Numbered from the stretch's first letter, positions 1 to 12,387 are shown. The stretch is DNA of 64,000 nucleotides from Plectosphaerella cucumerina (GCA_020746995.1 JAGPXD010000006.1:1488001-1552000), one strand, 5' to 3'. Notes: generated from the sequence alone by a model not told the origin. Made by a program: numbers and translations.

Positions 1-3000
1 TTCTACCCGAGTCCCAGCTTTGCACTTTGGTGCCATGGGCTGTGGCAACTTGGTGATCAAATGCGCCGAGAACAGAGACAGAATCGCCAAGCGGAAGAAC
101 GTCATTGCCTTCGAGATGGAGTCGGCCGGTGTCTTCCAAACTTTTGCTGGCGTGGTGGTCAAGGGGGTCTGTGACTACGCCGACTCGCACAAGAACAAGA
201 ATTGGCAGTTTCATGCTGCTGCAACAGCCGCTGCAGCTACCGCTGCCATGTTGGAACAGTTCACACCCTCTGACAGATTCCAGGTGGCAGAATCGTCAAG
301 CAGTGAGTTGCATCATCGAGATCCTGAAGCGGCGGCACTGACGCAGTAACTCACCAGGAACCATCAGCAGTGGGCACAGCCAAGAGGCGTCCAATCTTCA
401 GAGGCGGTTCTCTGTTCGTCATAAGTCCTGGGGCAACTTTATTGGCAGAGAACATTGCTTGGCTGCCGTAAAAGAGGGCCTGATCGACAGAGGTAGAGAC
501 GATCACAAGAACTGCTTCGTCATACATGGCATGGCCGGCTCTGGAAAGACCCAAGTTTGTCTGAAAGTTGCAAAGATACATCGAGAAAAGTGAATCAAAC
601 TCCCCAATATCATTGCTTGAGAGCTGCGGCCTGACTACTTCAAGGTTTTGGGGAGTCTTCGAAGTCGATGCCAGCAGCCGGGCAGCAGCCGAAAAGGATT
701 TTGCTTCCATCGCGAAACAAGTCGGACTAGCTGCCACATTCAACAACGGTATCGAATTCTTGACAAACTGTCAGAGCGACTGGCTGCTTCTGCTTGACAA
801 CGCAGACAGCAGGAGAGTAGCCGTCAGCCAACTCATTCCCGAGAACACCAATGGTCGAATTCTCATCACGACAAGATCTCGTGAACTGGCCAATTTTGGC
901 ACCGCTGGAAGCTACGAACTCAAACAGATGAGCCCTGAGGAGAGCATCACGCTGTTCTTGAAGGAGGCAGGCAAGGACGTGGACGATGCCACTCACAGGC
1001 TCCAAGCATCTGGCATTGTCAGAGAATTGGACTATCTCCCGATGGCTCTGACCCAAGCCGCTGTTCCCATTCGACTGAAAGAGCGGCGACTTGATGGCTT
1101 CGAGAAGAGCTTCAAGAAAGAAAAGCTGAAGCTCATGACCGAACGCCGCAACGACAACATCAACACGACATATGAGTATGATTCAGTCTACACCAGCATC
1201 GAATGGTCCATGAAGGCCATGACAAGCTGGCCGAAGCCAAACGCCCTGGATCGAGCTCTCGAAGTTCTTCAAATGTGTGCATTCTTGCACCACAAAGACG
1301 TCCCGGAAGAGCTGTTCAACATGGCGCCAACCAAAAGAGGGCAGGGGTTTGCCTTGGGCGCAGTCGACTGGCTTCATTCACTGACCAACTTCAGGCGCTC
1401 GTGGGGCCACTGGGAGGCCCAGAACGGGAACGGCCAGAAGGCGGGTATCGAGAAGATGGAGTTGAGAAAGGCACTGTCCTCTATCCACTCTTTGCCTGAG
1501 ATACCCATGTCCGATCAGGAAGACCCCGATGACAATGACAGTCTGAGAGCCCTAGGCCTCTTGGACACAAACGCCCTGGGTACCTACGGTGACAAGATTG
1601 GAGTATTCTCAATGACGCCAATGGTTCATGAGTGGAACAGAGCTCGTCTCGATGCTCGCAGTGGAAGATGGGCGAGATGGGCTGTGGGAGTTGCGTTGAC
1701 CCGATACATCAACCTGCGACCGCTATCTGACGATCGTCGACGACTTCTGCCGCATGTCGACTTCTTTCTTGCGACTGCAGAGCAAACTTCCAGTCATTCA
1801 GGTCTCTTGTCTCTGGACCAATCTCGGGTAGCGTCCGCCTTCTCGCTTGTTTATCAAGACAATGGCATCTACTCATCTGCCCTGACCGTTTCAGAAGAGT
1901 CAATGGAAGGGCTGAAGGCAGCCCGTGGAGACGCCGACCCTGAGACACTGCGGGGTATGAACAGCACCGCCATTGTCCTTCAGAACTACAGGGAGCACTC
2001 CAGAGCGGCAGAACTCGCCCAAGAAGTTTGGAAGAAGCGACAAGAAGTGCTTGGCGAGAACGACGAGGACACGCTTGCCAGCTTGAGCACCTATGCCCTT
2101 GCTCTTCATAGCCTGGGCCAGTTCTCCGAGGCAGAAGATCTCAACCGCCACTGCCTGGCAGCGAGAGAAAGCACCGCAGAGCCAAACGAAGCCGCAATTA
2201 TGGACAGCGCCAACAACCTTGCCGTCACTCTCCGTAGAAAGGGGAAGTACCCAGAGTCTTTGGAACTATTCAGGCGTGCGCTCGAATGGAGAGAGCTGAA
2301 CCTCGGACCTGAGCACCCAAAGACCATCCAGACCTTGTCTGATCTATCCTCTGCGTTGAGAGACGCCGGCGAGGTGGAGAAGGCGACGGAACCGGCCCAA
2401 AAGGCCCTGGAGATCTTGCGGCGCGTGCTGGGCGACAATCACCCTTCGACACTCTCCAGCATGGTTGACTTGGCTACCATCTTACGAAAGCTCGGTCGCA
2501 TAGATGAAGCAGAGGCTCTTAGCACGGAAGCTGAGGCTGGCATGAGAAAGCGAATGGGCTCGACCAATCCTGACACCCTTGACAGCATGGCAGAGCTGGC
2601 TGCCGCCTGCATGGATCGCGGCGCTTATGACAAGGCGGCGGAGCTGTACCAGAAGGCCATGGATGGCTACAAGTTGCACTTTGGGCAGGGTCACGCGGAT
2701 CTGACCAGAATCAGGGCCAACCTCAGCTTCACGCTCAAGAAGCTTGGTCGCGCAGACAAGGCTGAGGCCACGTACCGGGACGCCCTGGCGAAGCTTCATC
2801 CCATGCATGACGATGCCATCAAGTACAAGCTCGGCCTGGCATACCTTTTGGTCGATCAGCAAGAGTACGAGGAAGCGACAGCCATCTACCAGGATATCGA
2901 GTCATGCCTTGAGAAGTCGCATCCCGGGCCTCACGACCTAAAAGCCGAGTGCTGGTATGGAATGGCCGTTTTACTGCGGAGTCGGCAGCAATACCTCGAG

Positions 3001-3459
3001 GCGGGCGAGAGTATGAGCCGCGCCGCAGACATGTTTGGGCAGACGCTTGGGCGGACCTCGACTCTGGCGTTGAACAGTCTCAGCATCTACGCATATCTTC
3101 TCGATCTCCAGGACCGATTCGAGGAGGCTTGGCCGGTGTACGAGAGATCAGTCTCTGGGTACGCAGCTGCTGGCAGTCCGCCGACAGCTTTCTCGATAGC
3201 ATGCGAAGAGCGGTTTGAGGCCATGAAGAAGAGAATGGACGCGCTCGGTGTCTCGGCACCAGGGGGAGGCGCGGGAGCAAGTTCGGAGAGATCCTCACTG
3301 GCAGAAACCAAGGAAGGGGGGTTGAGCAAGGCCCTATCGACGGCAGCTGACGGTGATCCTTCTCCCACAGGAAAGCGAAGGGCCGGGCCATCCGACGAGC
3401 CCCGAAGAGAGACGGCGAACGTGAAGAGGCTGAGGACTGGTGCTACGTATCGTTTCTAG
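1..3459 (+). CDS. PNP / NB-ARC / TPR NLR-like receptor (5' end outside window)
   Basis: Partial gene, exons <2..302, 358..589 and 645..3459, giving 1115 visible residues. Residues 1-93 are the end of a purine-nucleoside-phosphorylase-like domain (HFGAMGCGNLVIK, EMESAGVF, CDYADSHKNK). Next comes an NB-ARC NTPase with the P-loop GMAGSGKTQ near 158-166, Walker B LLLLDNAD near 224, an ITTR sensor near 251, a LDYLPMAL motif (GLPLA equivalent) near 306 and VHEW near 505. From about 590 to 1010 there are repeated ~42-residue kinesin-light-chain-type TPRs, followed by a disordered basic tail. Both 55-nt introns restore phase; the second has a CTGAC branch point and joins HREK to FWGVFEVDA, as in fungal NLRs. 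The family is linked to non-self recognition and heterokaryon incompatibility; the ligand is unknown. The ATP-binding site looks intact. Confidence 0.92.
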
Positions 3460-4058
3460 CTTTCATCGATTGATAGTCGACCCATCTTGTAAAGTTCATC
3501 CCTAATCTGGCTGGTGTCGCGCATGTTTTTGTTGTATATGGATCCTCTGTGTGATTTCCCGGCTTGAGCGAAGCATCCATCATCAAGTGATAAGGAGAAC
3601 TGAAGACGTCAGCGCTGTGCCGAAAAGGGACAGAACCCCTCCTTCATGCAGGTGTCGTGACAGTTGGCGCAGCAACATGACCTTGGCATCAACAAGGCTG
3701 CATGTGCCCGGCGCATGTTGAACCTCGGTTGGGAGGGTCCTCATCCAAGTCACCGGAGAACAAAAGTTCATCCTTCCCCAATGAACCGTAGGCGCATTTT
3801 CTGGCCTTTTGGTGACTGGTTTTGGCGGATTCAATCACCCCGGTTTGTCCGGGACTGGAGAAAGTAAGGTAGACACCTACTTTGACGTAAGATGCAGAGG
3901 ACTTTCATGATTTCGTGCGCTTACATTTTGCAGACACAAATACCTTGCACACATTGTCCGGCCCGAGAACGGGCAACGTTGAGAACAGACAGCGACACGT
4001 AGGCGCGTGCTTCAAGTCATCCTGGCCACTAAGCTGAGTACCCCCAGGGAAGATCACG
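3460..4058. other. intergenic, no gene seen
   Basis: About 600 bases between the NLR stop codon and the next start. Short open frames on both strands have no recognisable protein and no fungal gene structure. It probably holds the 3' UTR of the NLR gene and the promoter of the small membrane protein. Confidence 0.5.
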
Positions 4059-4403
4059 ATGGTCCAGCCTAATCATGTCATCGCGATAGTCCTCGCCGTC
4101 CAGTTTGTGCTAATTGCACTCGCTGTCTATCTCCTCAAACGATGCGTCTCAGTCTCCAGAGCATCTCTCCAAATCAAAGACGAGGAGTCATCCTCCGGCT
4201 CTTTCGATGTCTCTCGTAGACCACCTTCAAGGCCTGGCTGGCAGGGGGAGACTGTCCCACCCCCTCCAGGAGTTTATGTCGTCGACGCAGAACCACGACC
4301 AAAGAAAGCTCAGGGGAGTTTCGTGAAATGGATCTCTGGACCGGAATCATCTAAGCAAAAAAAGTCAGAACCTCAGGTCATCATACCGAGGGGTGGACCT
4401 TGA
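4059..4403 (+). CDS. small single-pass membrane protein, unknown function
   Basis: A 114-residue intronless frame in a fair start context (cacgATGG). One hydrophobic helix spans residues 8-26 (HVIAIVLAVQFVLIALAVYLL) and is followed by a basic, Ser/Pro-rich, probably cytosolic tail. The order short N-terminus, membrane anchor, polar tail fits a type I-orientation or signal-anchor protein. I do not recognise the family. It lies 375 bases upstream of the sulfotransferase-like gene on the same strand. It could be a chance frame, but the clean membrane segment and start context make a real small gene plausible. Confidence 0.45.
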   Translation: MVQPNHVIAIVLAVQFVLIALAVYLLKRCVSVSRASLQIKDEESSSGSFDVSRRPPSRPGWQGETVPPPPGVYVVDAEPRPKKAQGSFVKWISGPESSKQKKSEPQVIIPRGGP

Positions 4404-4778
4404 GGTTTGAGCCGAGCTCATGGATTGTCTCGACTCTCGACTTGACAAATGAATGACATAATCAAACGAAAGGAAGAAATTTGCCTCGATTTGCATTGCG
4501 TGTAGTACCCCGGTCCCGTTCATTAAGCATCTCACGAGCTCGTTTAGGATGACAGCGCCCATCCAGTGCCCTGCATACTCACCATGCCGAAGTTCTGTTA
4601 CATATGTACGGCTGGCTAGGCCCACTTGCGTCAGCTTACGCTCTTGGCGCAGCGCCAACGGCCGTAGAGACGGACAGGTATAAACCCGTTGGCCTCCCAG
4701 CATTGTCGAAAGTTGTGCCAACTCTTCCACTATTATTCGGGTATTCCCCAGTCAAGAGCACTTGTGATTTCCTAGAAA
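4404..4778. other. intergenic, presumed promoter of the sulfotransferase-like gene
   Basis: 375 bases between same-strand genes. No coding sequence or repeat seen. Confidence 0.4.
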
Positions 4779-5694
4779 ATGACTTCGATTGAAGAACGAC
4801 ATCCGGAAGTCTTCCGCGAAGTCATCAATGAGTCCCCTCGGGGCAAACAGCGGACGGTGCCCATGGAAGTTCTGTGCCTGGGATTCCTGAGGACCGGGAC
4901 AGCGAGTAAGTCATTCGAGGTCAGTTTGCTTGACTGATGCTGACATTGAACTTCAAGCAATGTCCACGGCGATGGAGACTCTCGGTATGCCTTGCTGGCA
5001 CTCTCTTGTGCTCCTGTCCGACAACTTCGGCGACATCCCGATGTGGCAAGAGGCCTATGAGAGGAAGTATCGCGGCGCCGGCACCCCCTTCGGTCGAGAT
5101 GAGTTTGATCAGCTTCTCCATTCCTTCGGCGCCGTTTCGTCCGACACTCCTGCTATTGCGTTCGCCGAGGACCTCATCGCGGCATACCCGGAAGCCAAGG
5201 TCGTCCTCGTCGAGCGCGACATCGAGTCATGGTACAACAGCTATATGAACACCATCGTCGAGCAAACTTTCAAGCCATGGTGGCACATCTCCCGTATCGT
5301 CTTCTTCATCGACCGATTTTACTTCCGGCCTATCGGGATGCTTCATCTCGCCGGCCAGGAACATTGGGCCGGCATCAAGAGCAGGAAGGACGCCGAGGAG
5401 AAGCTCAGGGACAAGTACAGGGAGCATTATGAACTCATCCGAAGAGTGACTCCTAAGGAGAGGCTGCTTGAATTCAAGTTGTCCGACGGATGGGGCCCGC
5501 TTTGCGAGTTTCTGGGAGAGCCTGTACCGGAAACGCCATTCCCACACCTCAATGAGACGAAGTGGTTTGAGGAGAGATCGGAGCTGATATTCAAGAGAAG
5601 CTTAGTGAAAGCTCTGAAAAAGGCTGTCTGGTGGCTTTCTCCTGCAGTGCTTCTCGGGGCCTGGTTTCAGGGCAGGAAGCAGAATGAAGTGTAG
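4779..5694 (+). CDS. P-loop sulfotransferase-family protein (Sulfotransfer_4 type)
   Basis: Exons 4779..4905 and 4958..5694, 287 residues. The 52-nt intron (donor GTAAGT, branch TGCTGAC, acceptor CAAG) cuts the P-loop and restores it as LGFLRTGTAT near residues 37-46, the PAPS 5'-phosphosulfate-binding loop position of this family. VLVERDIESWYNSY matches the second, 3'-phosphate-binding Arg/Ser segment. A hydrophobic stretch near the C-terminus (AVWWLSPAVLLGAWF) suggests a membrane anchor. Fungal members are often mis-named NAD-dependent epimerases. The expected activity is transfer of a sulfuryl group from PAPS, but many fungal homologs have no known substrate. The start is the ATG at 4779; downstream ATGs would delete the P-loop. 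Confidence 0.88.
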
Positions 5695-5883
5695 AAACAC
5701 CACTTGGTCAGGCTGGAGAAGCAGTTGGCCACTACGACATCGGTAGGATCATACCAGTCAACTTTCTATACCTCCAAGGTCCAGCTTGAAGTCTGTAATT
5801 CTGTTTAAAGTGCCCCTAGTTTAAATCATCGAACTCACGGATCCCCGAATACCTTCAAGTATTCCACGTCTACCCTTCGCCGA

Positions 5884-6758
5884 CTACCTGCTAAATTGCT
5901 TATACTTCGAGTCAAGGTAGTTTATGTCTTGACTCCAGCCACCATGAGGGTAGTAGACTGCCGTCCTGAATGTCAAGTCTGCTGACGCAGGGAAGACCTC
6001 AGCATCTGTCGCTACGAACGATGACGTTCCAGTTCGTCTTGTGAAAGCCTGTCCGCCAGTCTTGGGCTTGACAAGGAGGATGGCAACAGACTTGCACTTC
6101 CCCATGATGTACTGTGCACCATCCGCGATACTGCCGAACGAGTTGAGCGTCTTGGGCTTGTTGGACTGTGTTATTCGAAGTGTTAGCTCGTTGAAAGACT
6201 CGCATTGATCTTCTCATCAAGCACTCACGTCATTGCACCAGTAGATGGCCGAGTTGTACGAGCAGCTGACCCTGCCGCACTTGCTGGGCCCGGCGCCGGC
6301 GCGGGGCTTGCCCCTGACCCTCCTCAGGTAGTTGATCCCTGACTGGATGTGCTCACGACTGACGGCTCCCCATCGGCCCCAGCAGTTGTAGCTGGCGCCA
6401 TTGAAATTGGCTCGCTTGTCGAGGCCGGCAGTGTCGTCAGCCCAGTCACCGAAATCGGCCTCACGCTTGTCAAGGTCATCGTCTTTGAAGTCGGTGTCCC
6501 AGTTTGGGTTCAGATCGAGTAGCTGCGCGTGCACCTCTTGGATTGTGCCGTTGAGAACGACTGTGTCGCCGCCGGGCTTGACCTCGACCTCCCACTCGGG
6601 CGTAAAGATGTCGCGGCCCTGCAGGGGGTCCTCAGCGTCGAACGGGACTGCGAGGGCCTGAAATACTGTTAATCCAGTGAAAGAGCAACGGTGGTGTGGG
6701 ATCTTACTCGCGAGAAGAAGGCAGCAGCGCCGATCAGAGCAATGGTGAAGGTCTTCAT
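5884..6758 (-). CDS. small secreted protein with Kex2 sites, effector candidate
   Basis: Minus strand, exons 6758..6708, 6657..6229 and 6165..5884, 253 residues. Residues 1-20 form a signal peptide (MKTFTIALIGAAAFFSR then ALA). Two dibasic Kex2-type motifs, DLDKR and GLDKR, precede the mature region, so it may be processed in the Golgi. The mature part has few cysteines in a conserved-looking layout (YNCWGRWG, CGRVSCSYNSAIYWCND, MGKCKS). This resembles Cys-containing secreted proteins common in plant-associated ascomycetes; I cannot name a characterised family. All introns have canonical ends and keep phase 0, which supports the model. Confidence 0.82.
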
Positions 6759-7626
6759 CTTGAGTGTTGTGGTAGGAGATAATAGTGAAGTGAGAGCTGA
6801 TAAGTCTTCAGTGAGCTTAGATGGATATGTTCTTGATGTGAGCAAGTGATGAACTGGCAGAATAATATTGAATGGAGAGAAAGAGGGACCCTTTTATGTA
6901 CAATACTGCAGACGCCTGTCTTCTCTAGGCCCAGCGTGCGTGAAGGTGTCGTTCATCATGATTGTCGGTCTCTGGCTTGCCCTGCTCACTAGCCGCTCAC
7001 TTCTAGGCTTGGGGGCACAGTCAAATGAGAGGTACACGGCTCCCAAAGCCACATGGCACAGCCAGCCTGGGCTAAATGCAGCAGGATCGTGTAACTTGGA
7101 GCGAGACTGAGGTCCAATCAGTCGAGACCAAGCCACAGACACACGAGGATTCCTGCTGTGTCACTTGGTAGTTCATTTCAAATGAACGCACTCGCAAGCA
7201 TCAAGCATACCGTAACTTCTGACGATGAATAAGTTCACGTGCCTTCAGCTGATGCCAAGGTCACACTCGGGTCCTTCAAGAGAACGACAACATCCTTAGG
7301 GGGAGCTGAAGAGCGGTAGGTGGATGTGTATGTATAACTTCAAGACGATCGGGATCCTATGAAGACGCCATCGTCATCCAGATGTGTAACGATTGAGTAT
7401 GTCTACCTAGCTTCGCTGCACCTGCCGAGGATCCTGATGGATTTCTCGGATAGCCTCATCCGTCTGGGCTCGTATTGTAACAGCCAGGTGAGGGCCCGTC
7501 AAGTAACTGGATGCTCATGATCATGACTGATTGGCCGTGCAGGAGTCAATGATACCCGAAATCAAGCCCATTAGCCCATTTGAAACTTGGCCATGGTGCA
7601 GGTTTGGCCAGCATGCCTTACCGGTA
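6759..7626. other. intergenic: effector promoter and MFS 3' flank
   Basis: About 870 bases. The right part is downstream of the MFS gene and the left part is the promoter of the secreted protein. A TATA-like ACATAAAAGG (minus strand) lies near 6888-6900, and a CACGTG palindrome sits at about 7238. No coding sequence recognised. Confidence 0.45.
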
Positions 7627-9225
7627 CTACACCCAACGATGTCTCATCCTCAGCCGGGGGCCGAAGACCCAAAGAAGCGCCGGTGAGGCAATGCCCAGCA
7701 CCAGTCCAGCAAAGGCAATAGTGGTGTTGCCCCATCCGTACCCCAGAGCAGAGTACATGCTTGGCGCGAATAGCGGGAAGAGAAATGCGGCAAGACTCCG
7801 AGGAAACTGAGATGCGGACAGGGCGCTGCTCGTGTGGTCAGGATACGCGTCCATGACATATGCTTGCATTGGCATGCCGGCAATCTGCAAGGCAAACATG
7901 AAGACGAAGATACCAGCGTCGACAGCCGCCCAGTGTACAAGTTTCTCAGCTGTCCAGCCATACGCGAAGAGGCCGAGAGGGGCAAGAGCTGCGGCGGGGA
8001 TGACGAGCGGGAGGCGGAACTCAGGCTGGTGCTCGCCATCGAGGGAACGGGTGACCATTCGGCAGTAGAGAAGATCCATCAGGGGACCGCCAACCTGAGA
8101 CCCGAGGATCTCGCCGAGGGCGCAGGCGATGTAGTGCAGGCCGCTGATCTCCACGGACTGGCCGTAGTGGATGCTGTAGAGTTCGGCAAAGCTCGAGAGA
8201 ACGATATAAAGGATGCCATAATTGAAAGCCGAGATGAGAGATGACACCTGTATGACCGGGTTGCAGGCAAGGAGTCGCAGTGGGCGTGAGAGACTGATGC
8301 CAATCACAGCCATGGTTGAGCGCTGTTGGTGGCTGCGCTCATGCATTGTCTGGTAACTTCTTCCCGTCTCACGACGAAGCTTGGCAGCGCGGCGCTTGAG
8401 GATTGTCGGGGCGTAGGTCTCGTGGAAGGTGGTACAACAGAAGACTACCATGAGGGCCTGGAAGATGGAGGTCGACCAGAACATCCAGCGCCAGCTGGCT
8501 CGGCTAGTCATGAAGCCACCGACGATTGGACCGACGGCGACGGCGACGAGGGGAATAGCGAGGTAGGCTCCTAGGGATTTGCCTCGCTGGTCGGGGCGCC
8601 ACACGTCGCTGAGCACACCGCCAGCGAGGGCGTAGATGGAGCTGGCCCCAAGGCCGGCGACTGGAGACTGTCAGCGGCGAAACACCTCTTTTCATCGCTG
8701 GTAGAATTTGAGATCAGAGGAAGGATAGTTTTGGGGACAGGACGTACGTAGACGCGCAGCGATGAGCGTGCCCTTGGTCGTTGCGAAGCCGCACGCGATG
8801 TTCCAGATGAGGAACCACACATTCGAGGCGTGCAGGACGACCTGTCGGCCGTAAAGTTCTGAGAGAGGTCCGATGAGGAGTGGCCCAAAGGCGGTGGCCA
8901 AGAGGTAGATGGACAGGGACATGGCGGCCTCCGTAGCATTCATGTCGAGGTCGGCGGCGATCAGGTGAAGCGCTGGAGCCATGATGGTCGAGACCATGAT
9001 GCGGTTGAAGCCGGTGGCGGAAAGGACATTGGTGACAGCCCATTTGTTCCGGTCGGGCCATTGCATCGGGTTCTCAGCGTCGTGGGGTTCGGTGAAGGCG
9101 ATGATGAGGGATGGGTGGGAGATATCATTGGACTTTGGTGTGGAGGGAAGGGGGCCCATCTCGATGTCGGTCTTGGGCGGGGAGGCCACTGGCGGCTCGG
9201 ACGGCTGGATGTCCTGAGAGGTCAT
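7627..9225 (-). CDS. MFS transporter, DHA1 (12-TM drug:H+ antiporter) type
   Basis: Minus strand, exons 9225..8748 and 8660..7627, 503 residues. The intron (GTACGT donor, CTGACAG near the acceptor, CCAG end) restores RLLAGLGASSIYALAGG across the junction, a classic MFS segment. A polar N-terminal tail (about 55 residues) is followed by MQWPDRNKWAV, then helices with the DHA1 loop motif GPLSELYGRQ and the D-x-RG-x2-G equivalent DVWRPDQRGKS. Twelve membrane helices are expected at the plasma membrane. The substrate is unknown; relatives export antifungals, amines or secondary metabolites. A TATA-like stretch (9309-9315) and a CCGTATC element at 9500 lie upstream. Confidence 0.92.
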
Positions 9226-9846
9226 GATGATGTGAATGTGGTATTGAGTGTGAAGTAAGAGGAGCGAGAAAGCACAGCAGATGGACTCCTGCGGCCAAGC
9301 TGGGCCTTCATATATGGCTTGACCTGACCGGGAGGTGAAACCAGAGTGAGAGGACAGGTGAGAAGTTTAGCTTGACCGACGGACGGCGCGGATCTGATAA
9401 GATGCGCCTGCATTAGTGAGCACACCATTCTCAGGGGGTGGAGGGCTGGTCTAGGCAGCACTGCAGGGGTACGTACAGGGGCCGCATGGCTGAAGGTACC
9501 CGTATCGGTTGACCCTGAAGCGCAATGACGGCGGTTGCATGGTCGTCACGGTCAAACATGGACCCAGAATCCATCGCACCAATCACCATCATATGGCAGC
9601 CTTCACGCGGTGACTAGAACCTTGATTGAGCAGGTCATTGGGAGAGATCACGGCTGACCTCCCAAAGTTCCAAAGACGGTGCCGTTTTGCCGGTCAGCTC
9701 GGCCGAAGCTTGATGTGGCCGCCGGTCTCCGCGCTGGGCCGACGGAGAGTTCACCCCATGTTTGCGCCAAAACGGACATCAGACATTGTAGCGCCTATGT
9801 CTGAGAGCCCGAGCCGAGGAAAGGCATTTCAACTTGATTTCTTCAA
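9226..9846. other. intergenic: promoter of DHA1 MFS
   Basis: About 620 bases between the MFS start and the stop codon of the next minus-strand gene. It contains CATATATGA near 9309-9315 (possible TATA element) and one CCGTATC (complement of GATACGG) at 9500-9506. No gene seen. Confidence 0.45.
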
Positions 9847-11877
9847 CTACCTATTCCGCACCATTCGGACCTCATCCAGCTTCCTCACTGCTTTCTCCAG
9901 CGGCTCAGCAACATTCCAGAAGAGCCACTCAGTCCATCTGACATCGCCCGTGCAATCGAGGCATTCCCGGATAGCATCCCGGAACTTTGGGTGAACCATG
10001 GCTGTTGCTTCCTTTCCCGTCTTGGCCGCCTCAACGCGAGCCAAGTGCGTCTCGCCAGCACAACTCTCCCACATGCCAATCTCGAACATGAGAATGCCGA
10101 GCTTTTGAATCATCACCCTCCCAGGCGTATCAGGCGAAGACGCACTCGACAAAGCCTCCGCGAAGACGGATGGTCGTACCGCCGATGCGAGGGGTGTCAG
10201 CTCAAGGAGCACGAACGGGTTGATGCGCGACTTGTCGAACTCGAGCTCCTGGCCTCCGCCGGTCTGTGCCGGGTAGTAATGCAAACTGTCGGCATCCAGA
10301 TCTTTCGGGCCCTGGGCAACGAGGCAGTAGAGCAGGGAGGTGACAGCCACAAGGGATAACCGGGCTCTCGTTTTGGCGTGGATGGCGTTCCGGAAATACT
10401 CCCTCTCGGCGGCCTTTGAGAAAGACTCACGTAGCGTTGGGCCGTCAGAGTGCTCTGTCCCAGATGGAAGGACTTGGATGGTGGCATCGATGAAGCCCAG
10501 CAGGCCTACTTCGTTTGCAGACGCCCCCAGAAGCTCTTCGACTCTTCCAAATAATTGAGGAGTGTTTCTCTGGGCTGGTTGCTCTGCTGATACGTCGAAA
10601 ATGCGATACTCGTCATGCTTCGCTGGAGGAACCTGGTTTGTCGGTTGTTCGGCGGCTTGAACCTCACCCTTGTTCTTCAGCCGCAAGTAGAACGCAGCAC
10701 TATTATCCTGCATATTAACACCCCCTTTCCGAAGCGACGACGACAGCTCAAAAGGATCGCTGTGCATCATCAGCCATATGTCTTTCTGTCTGCTTCCCTG
10801 AAGCCTCTCCATGGACTTGAGAAGCCTCTTCAACCGCTGGCCAGCGTCTTCCTGCCTTGCGATGCGGGGTCGTAACTTCTCAGTCATGGCGGTGCGGACT
10901 GTCTCCTGGTGCGAGTGATCGATCTGAATCATCGAGGTGAAGAAGTTCCCGTGTCCCTCGAGCTTTTTGAGAAGACCGAGAAACTCTTCTCGCCGAGAGA
11001 GCCAGGAAATGCGACCACGGGCACTGATTTGAGATTGCACCTCCGAGGCGACTTGTTCGCGGTCCGACATGGCTCGGCGGTCTTCTGGGTCGAGGGAGAT
11101 GGGCCTGCTTGGGATGATTTGACGTCGATCCATGGAGTCTCTTGACCTTCCTCTTCCTTTGCTGGAAGACCTTCGACTCATCTTGAGCGGCTTGAGGAAT
11201 TGGCGAACCCTTGTGGATAGCGACTTTGGAGCAGGAGCTGTCCCACCGTTGGGGCTTTCAGCCGCTGCATCGTGCAAGTTCTGGTTTTCGGAATCTCCTG
11301 TCACCGAGACTGAAAGAGCTTTCTCTGACAGCTGACCTGGCGTAGATGCTCCAGATCCAGGCTGTGGGGTTTCGGGGGTAGTCGACACCGCAGAGCTGGA
11401 CGCAGTTTGTACGTTGATCAATGTCGGGATGGGGGAAATGATATTTCCTGAAACTTAAAGTCAGCCAAAAGTACATCCAAAGGAGAGGATTGCTTTGGTA
11501 CAACCTGTAGAGGCGTCGAGCGACTCGACATCAAACTGCCGGCTTCCAGGTCCCGACAGTCCGCTCTCACACTTGCGTATCAGATCCTCGCAGGCCTCCA
11601 GATGCCGCACCCACTGGAGAAATCTGTTTCGGAGTTGCGGCTTGAGCTTTCTCTTGTCGTCTTCAAGGGGGTCTTCGGTGAGCCCTGTGACGTTGTGATC
11701 TCTGATTTTCTCGAAACGAACAATTTCGGACTCGTATATGTCGGAGTACTCGACAAAATCGGCACCGAATGCCTCCGTTATCTTGTATTGGCCGTAAACC
11801 CAGATGACGCCCTGGAACATTCGGTCGACCAGGGCGATGGCGCCCATGGTGCCGGAGATGGGCTCGAAGCCGGCCAT
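9847..11877 (-). CDS. DUF7580-like fungal signalling protein
   Basis: Minus strand, exons 11877..11505 and 11447..9847, 657 residues. The N-terminus (MAGFEPISGTMGAIALVDRMF) has the helical membrane-proximal look of fungal NLR/HeLo-type N-termini. A Ser/Arg-rich linker is followed by helical segments. The C-terminal part (PFVLLELTPLASA, KLGILMFEIGMWE, FRDAIRECLDC, LFWNVAEPLEKAV) resembles the C-terminal half of DUF7580 proteins, which looks kinase-like but lacks clear catalytic motifs. The 57-nt intron has a CTGAC branch point. I chose the ATG at 11877 for its good context (CCGCAATGG) and family-like start; in-frame ATGs at 11955 and 12069 would add 26 or 64 residues. It is divergent from the gene at 12388. 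No enzymatic function is established. Confidence 0.78.
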
Positions 11878-12387
11878 TGCGGAGGATGGGGTTGTCGTCA
11901 ACGAGGAGGTGGATCTGGGCACTGCTGTGGCATGCTGGCCGCTATATACCGTCATGGAGCCTAAACTAGTTTCCGGGGGCTGAACCCGGCACTGATAGCA
12001 GATCCAGGCAGTGCATCCGCGGTGCAGGACGCTATCGATGCCATGCAGGTGTGGTGCCATAGCGGCCAATGATCAGCACCAAGAGTAGCATCGGCGCAGG
12101 CCGGCTTAGCACTCGACCAATCTACGAAGGACATGTTGCACACCATCTTAGGTGGGCAGCTGCCGTTGGCCCAAAGGTGTACGACAGGGCTGACTGTGGC
12201 TGTCAGGTGAATGGGCAAATCGAGGGTTCACTACTGAAATGCCGCAAATACCCCGAGCATTGCGATCAAAGTTCTGGCCCCTTTCTAGGATCGTCAAGCT
12301 CGACATCTGCTCACACTTCTTCTCCCTCTTCCCCGTTAACCTCGAATCGACGCTTCAGCATCCCGCCTTCGGACATCAACCCCCAAA
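11878..12387. promoter_or_regulatory. 510-bp divergent promoter between two signalling-type genes
   Basis: Shared upstream region of the DUF7580-like gene (-) and the fungal NLR N-terminal-like gene (+). A single intergenic region of this size suggests coupled expression. The start codon of the minus gene could lie further right (11955 or 12069), which would shorten it. Confidence 0.5.

Noticed and set aside
351..746. 131-codon minus-strand frame opposite the NLR exons
   Set aside because: It is the complement of a conserved NB-ARC coding exon; no independent family signal.
9626..9994. 122-codon plus-strand frame over the DUF7580-like 3' end
   Set aside because: Shadow of the minus-strand coding exon with no start context or homology.
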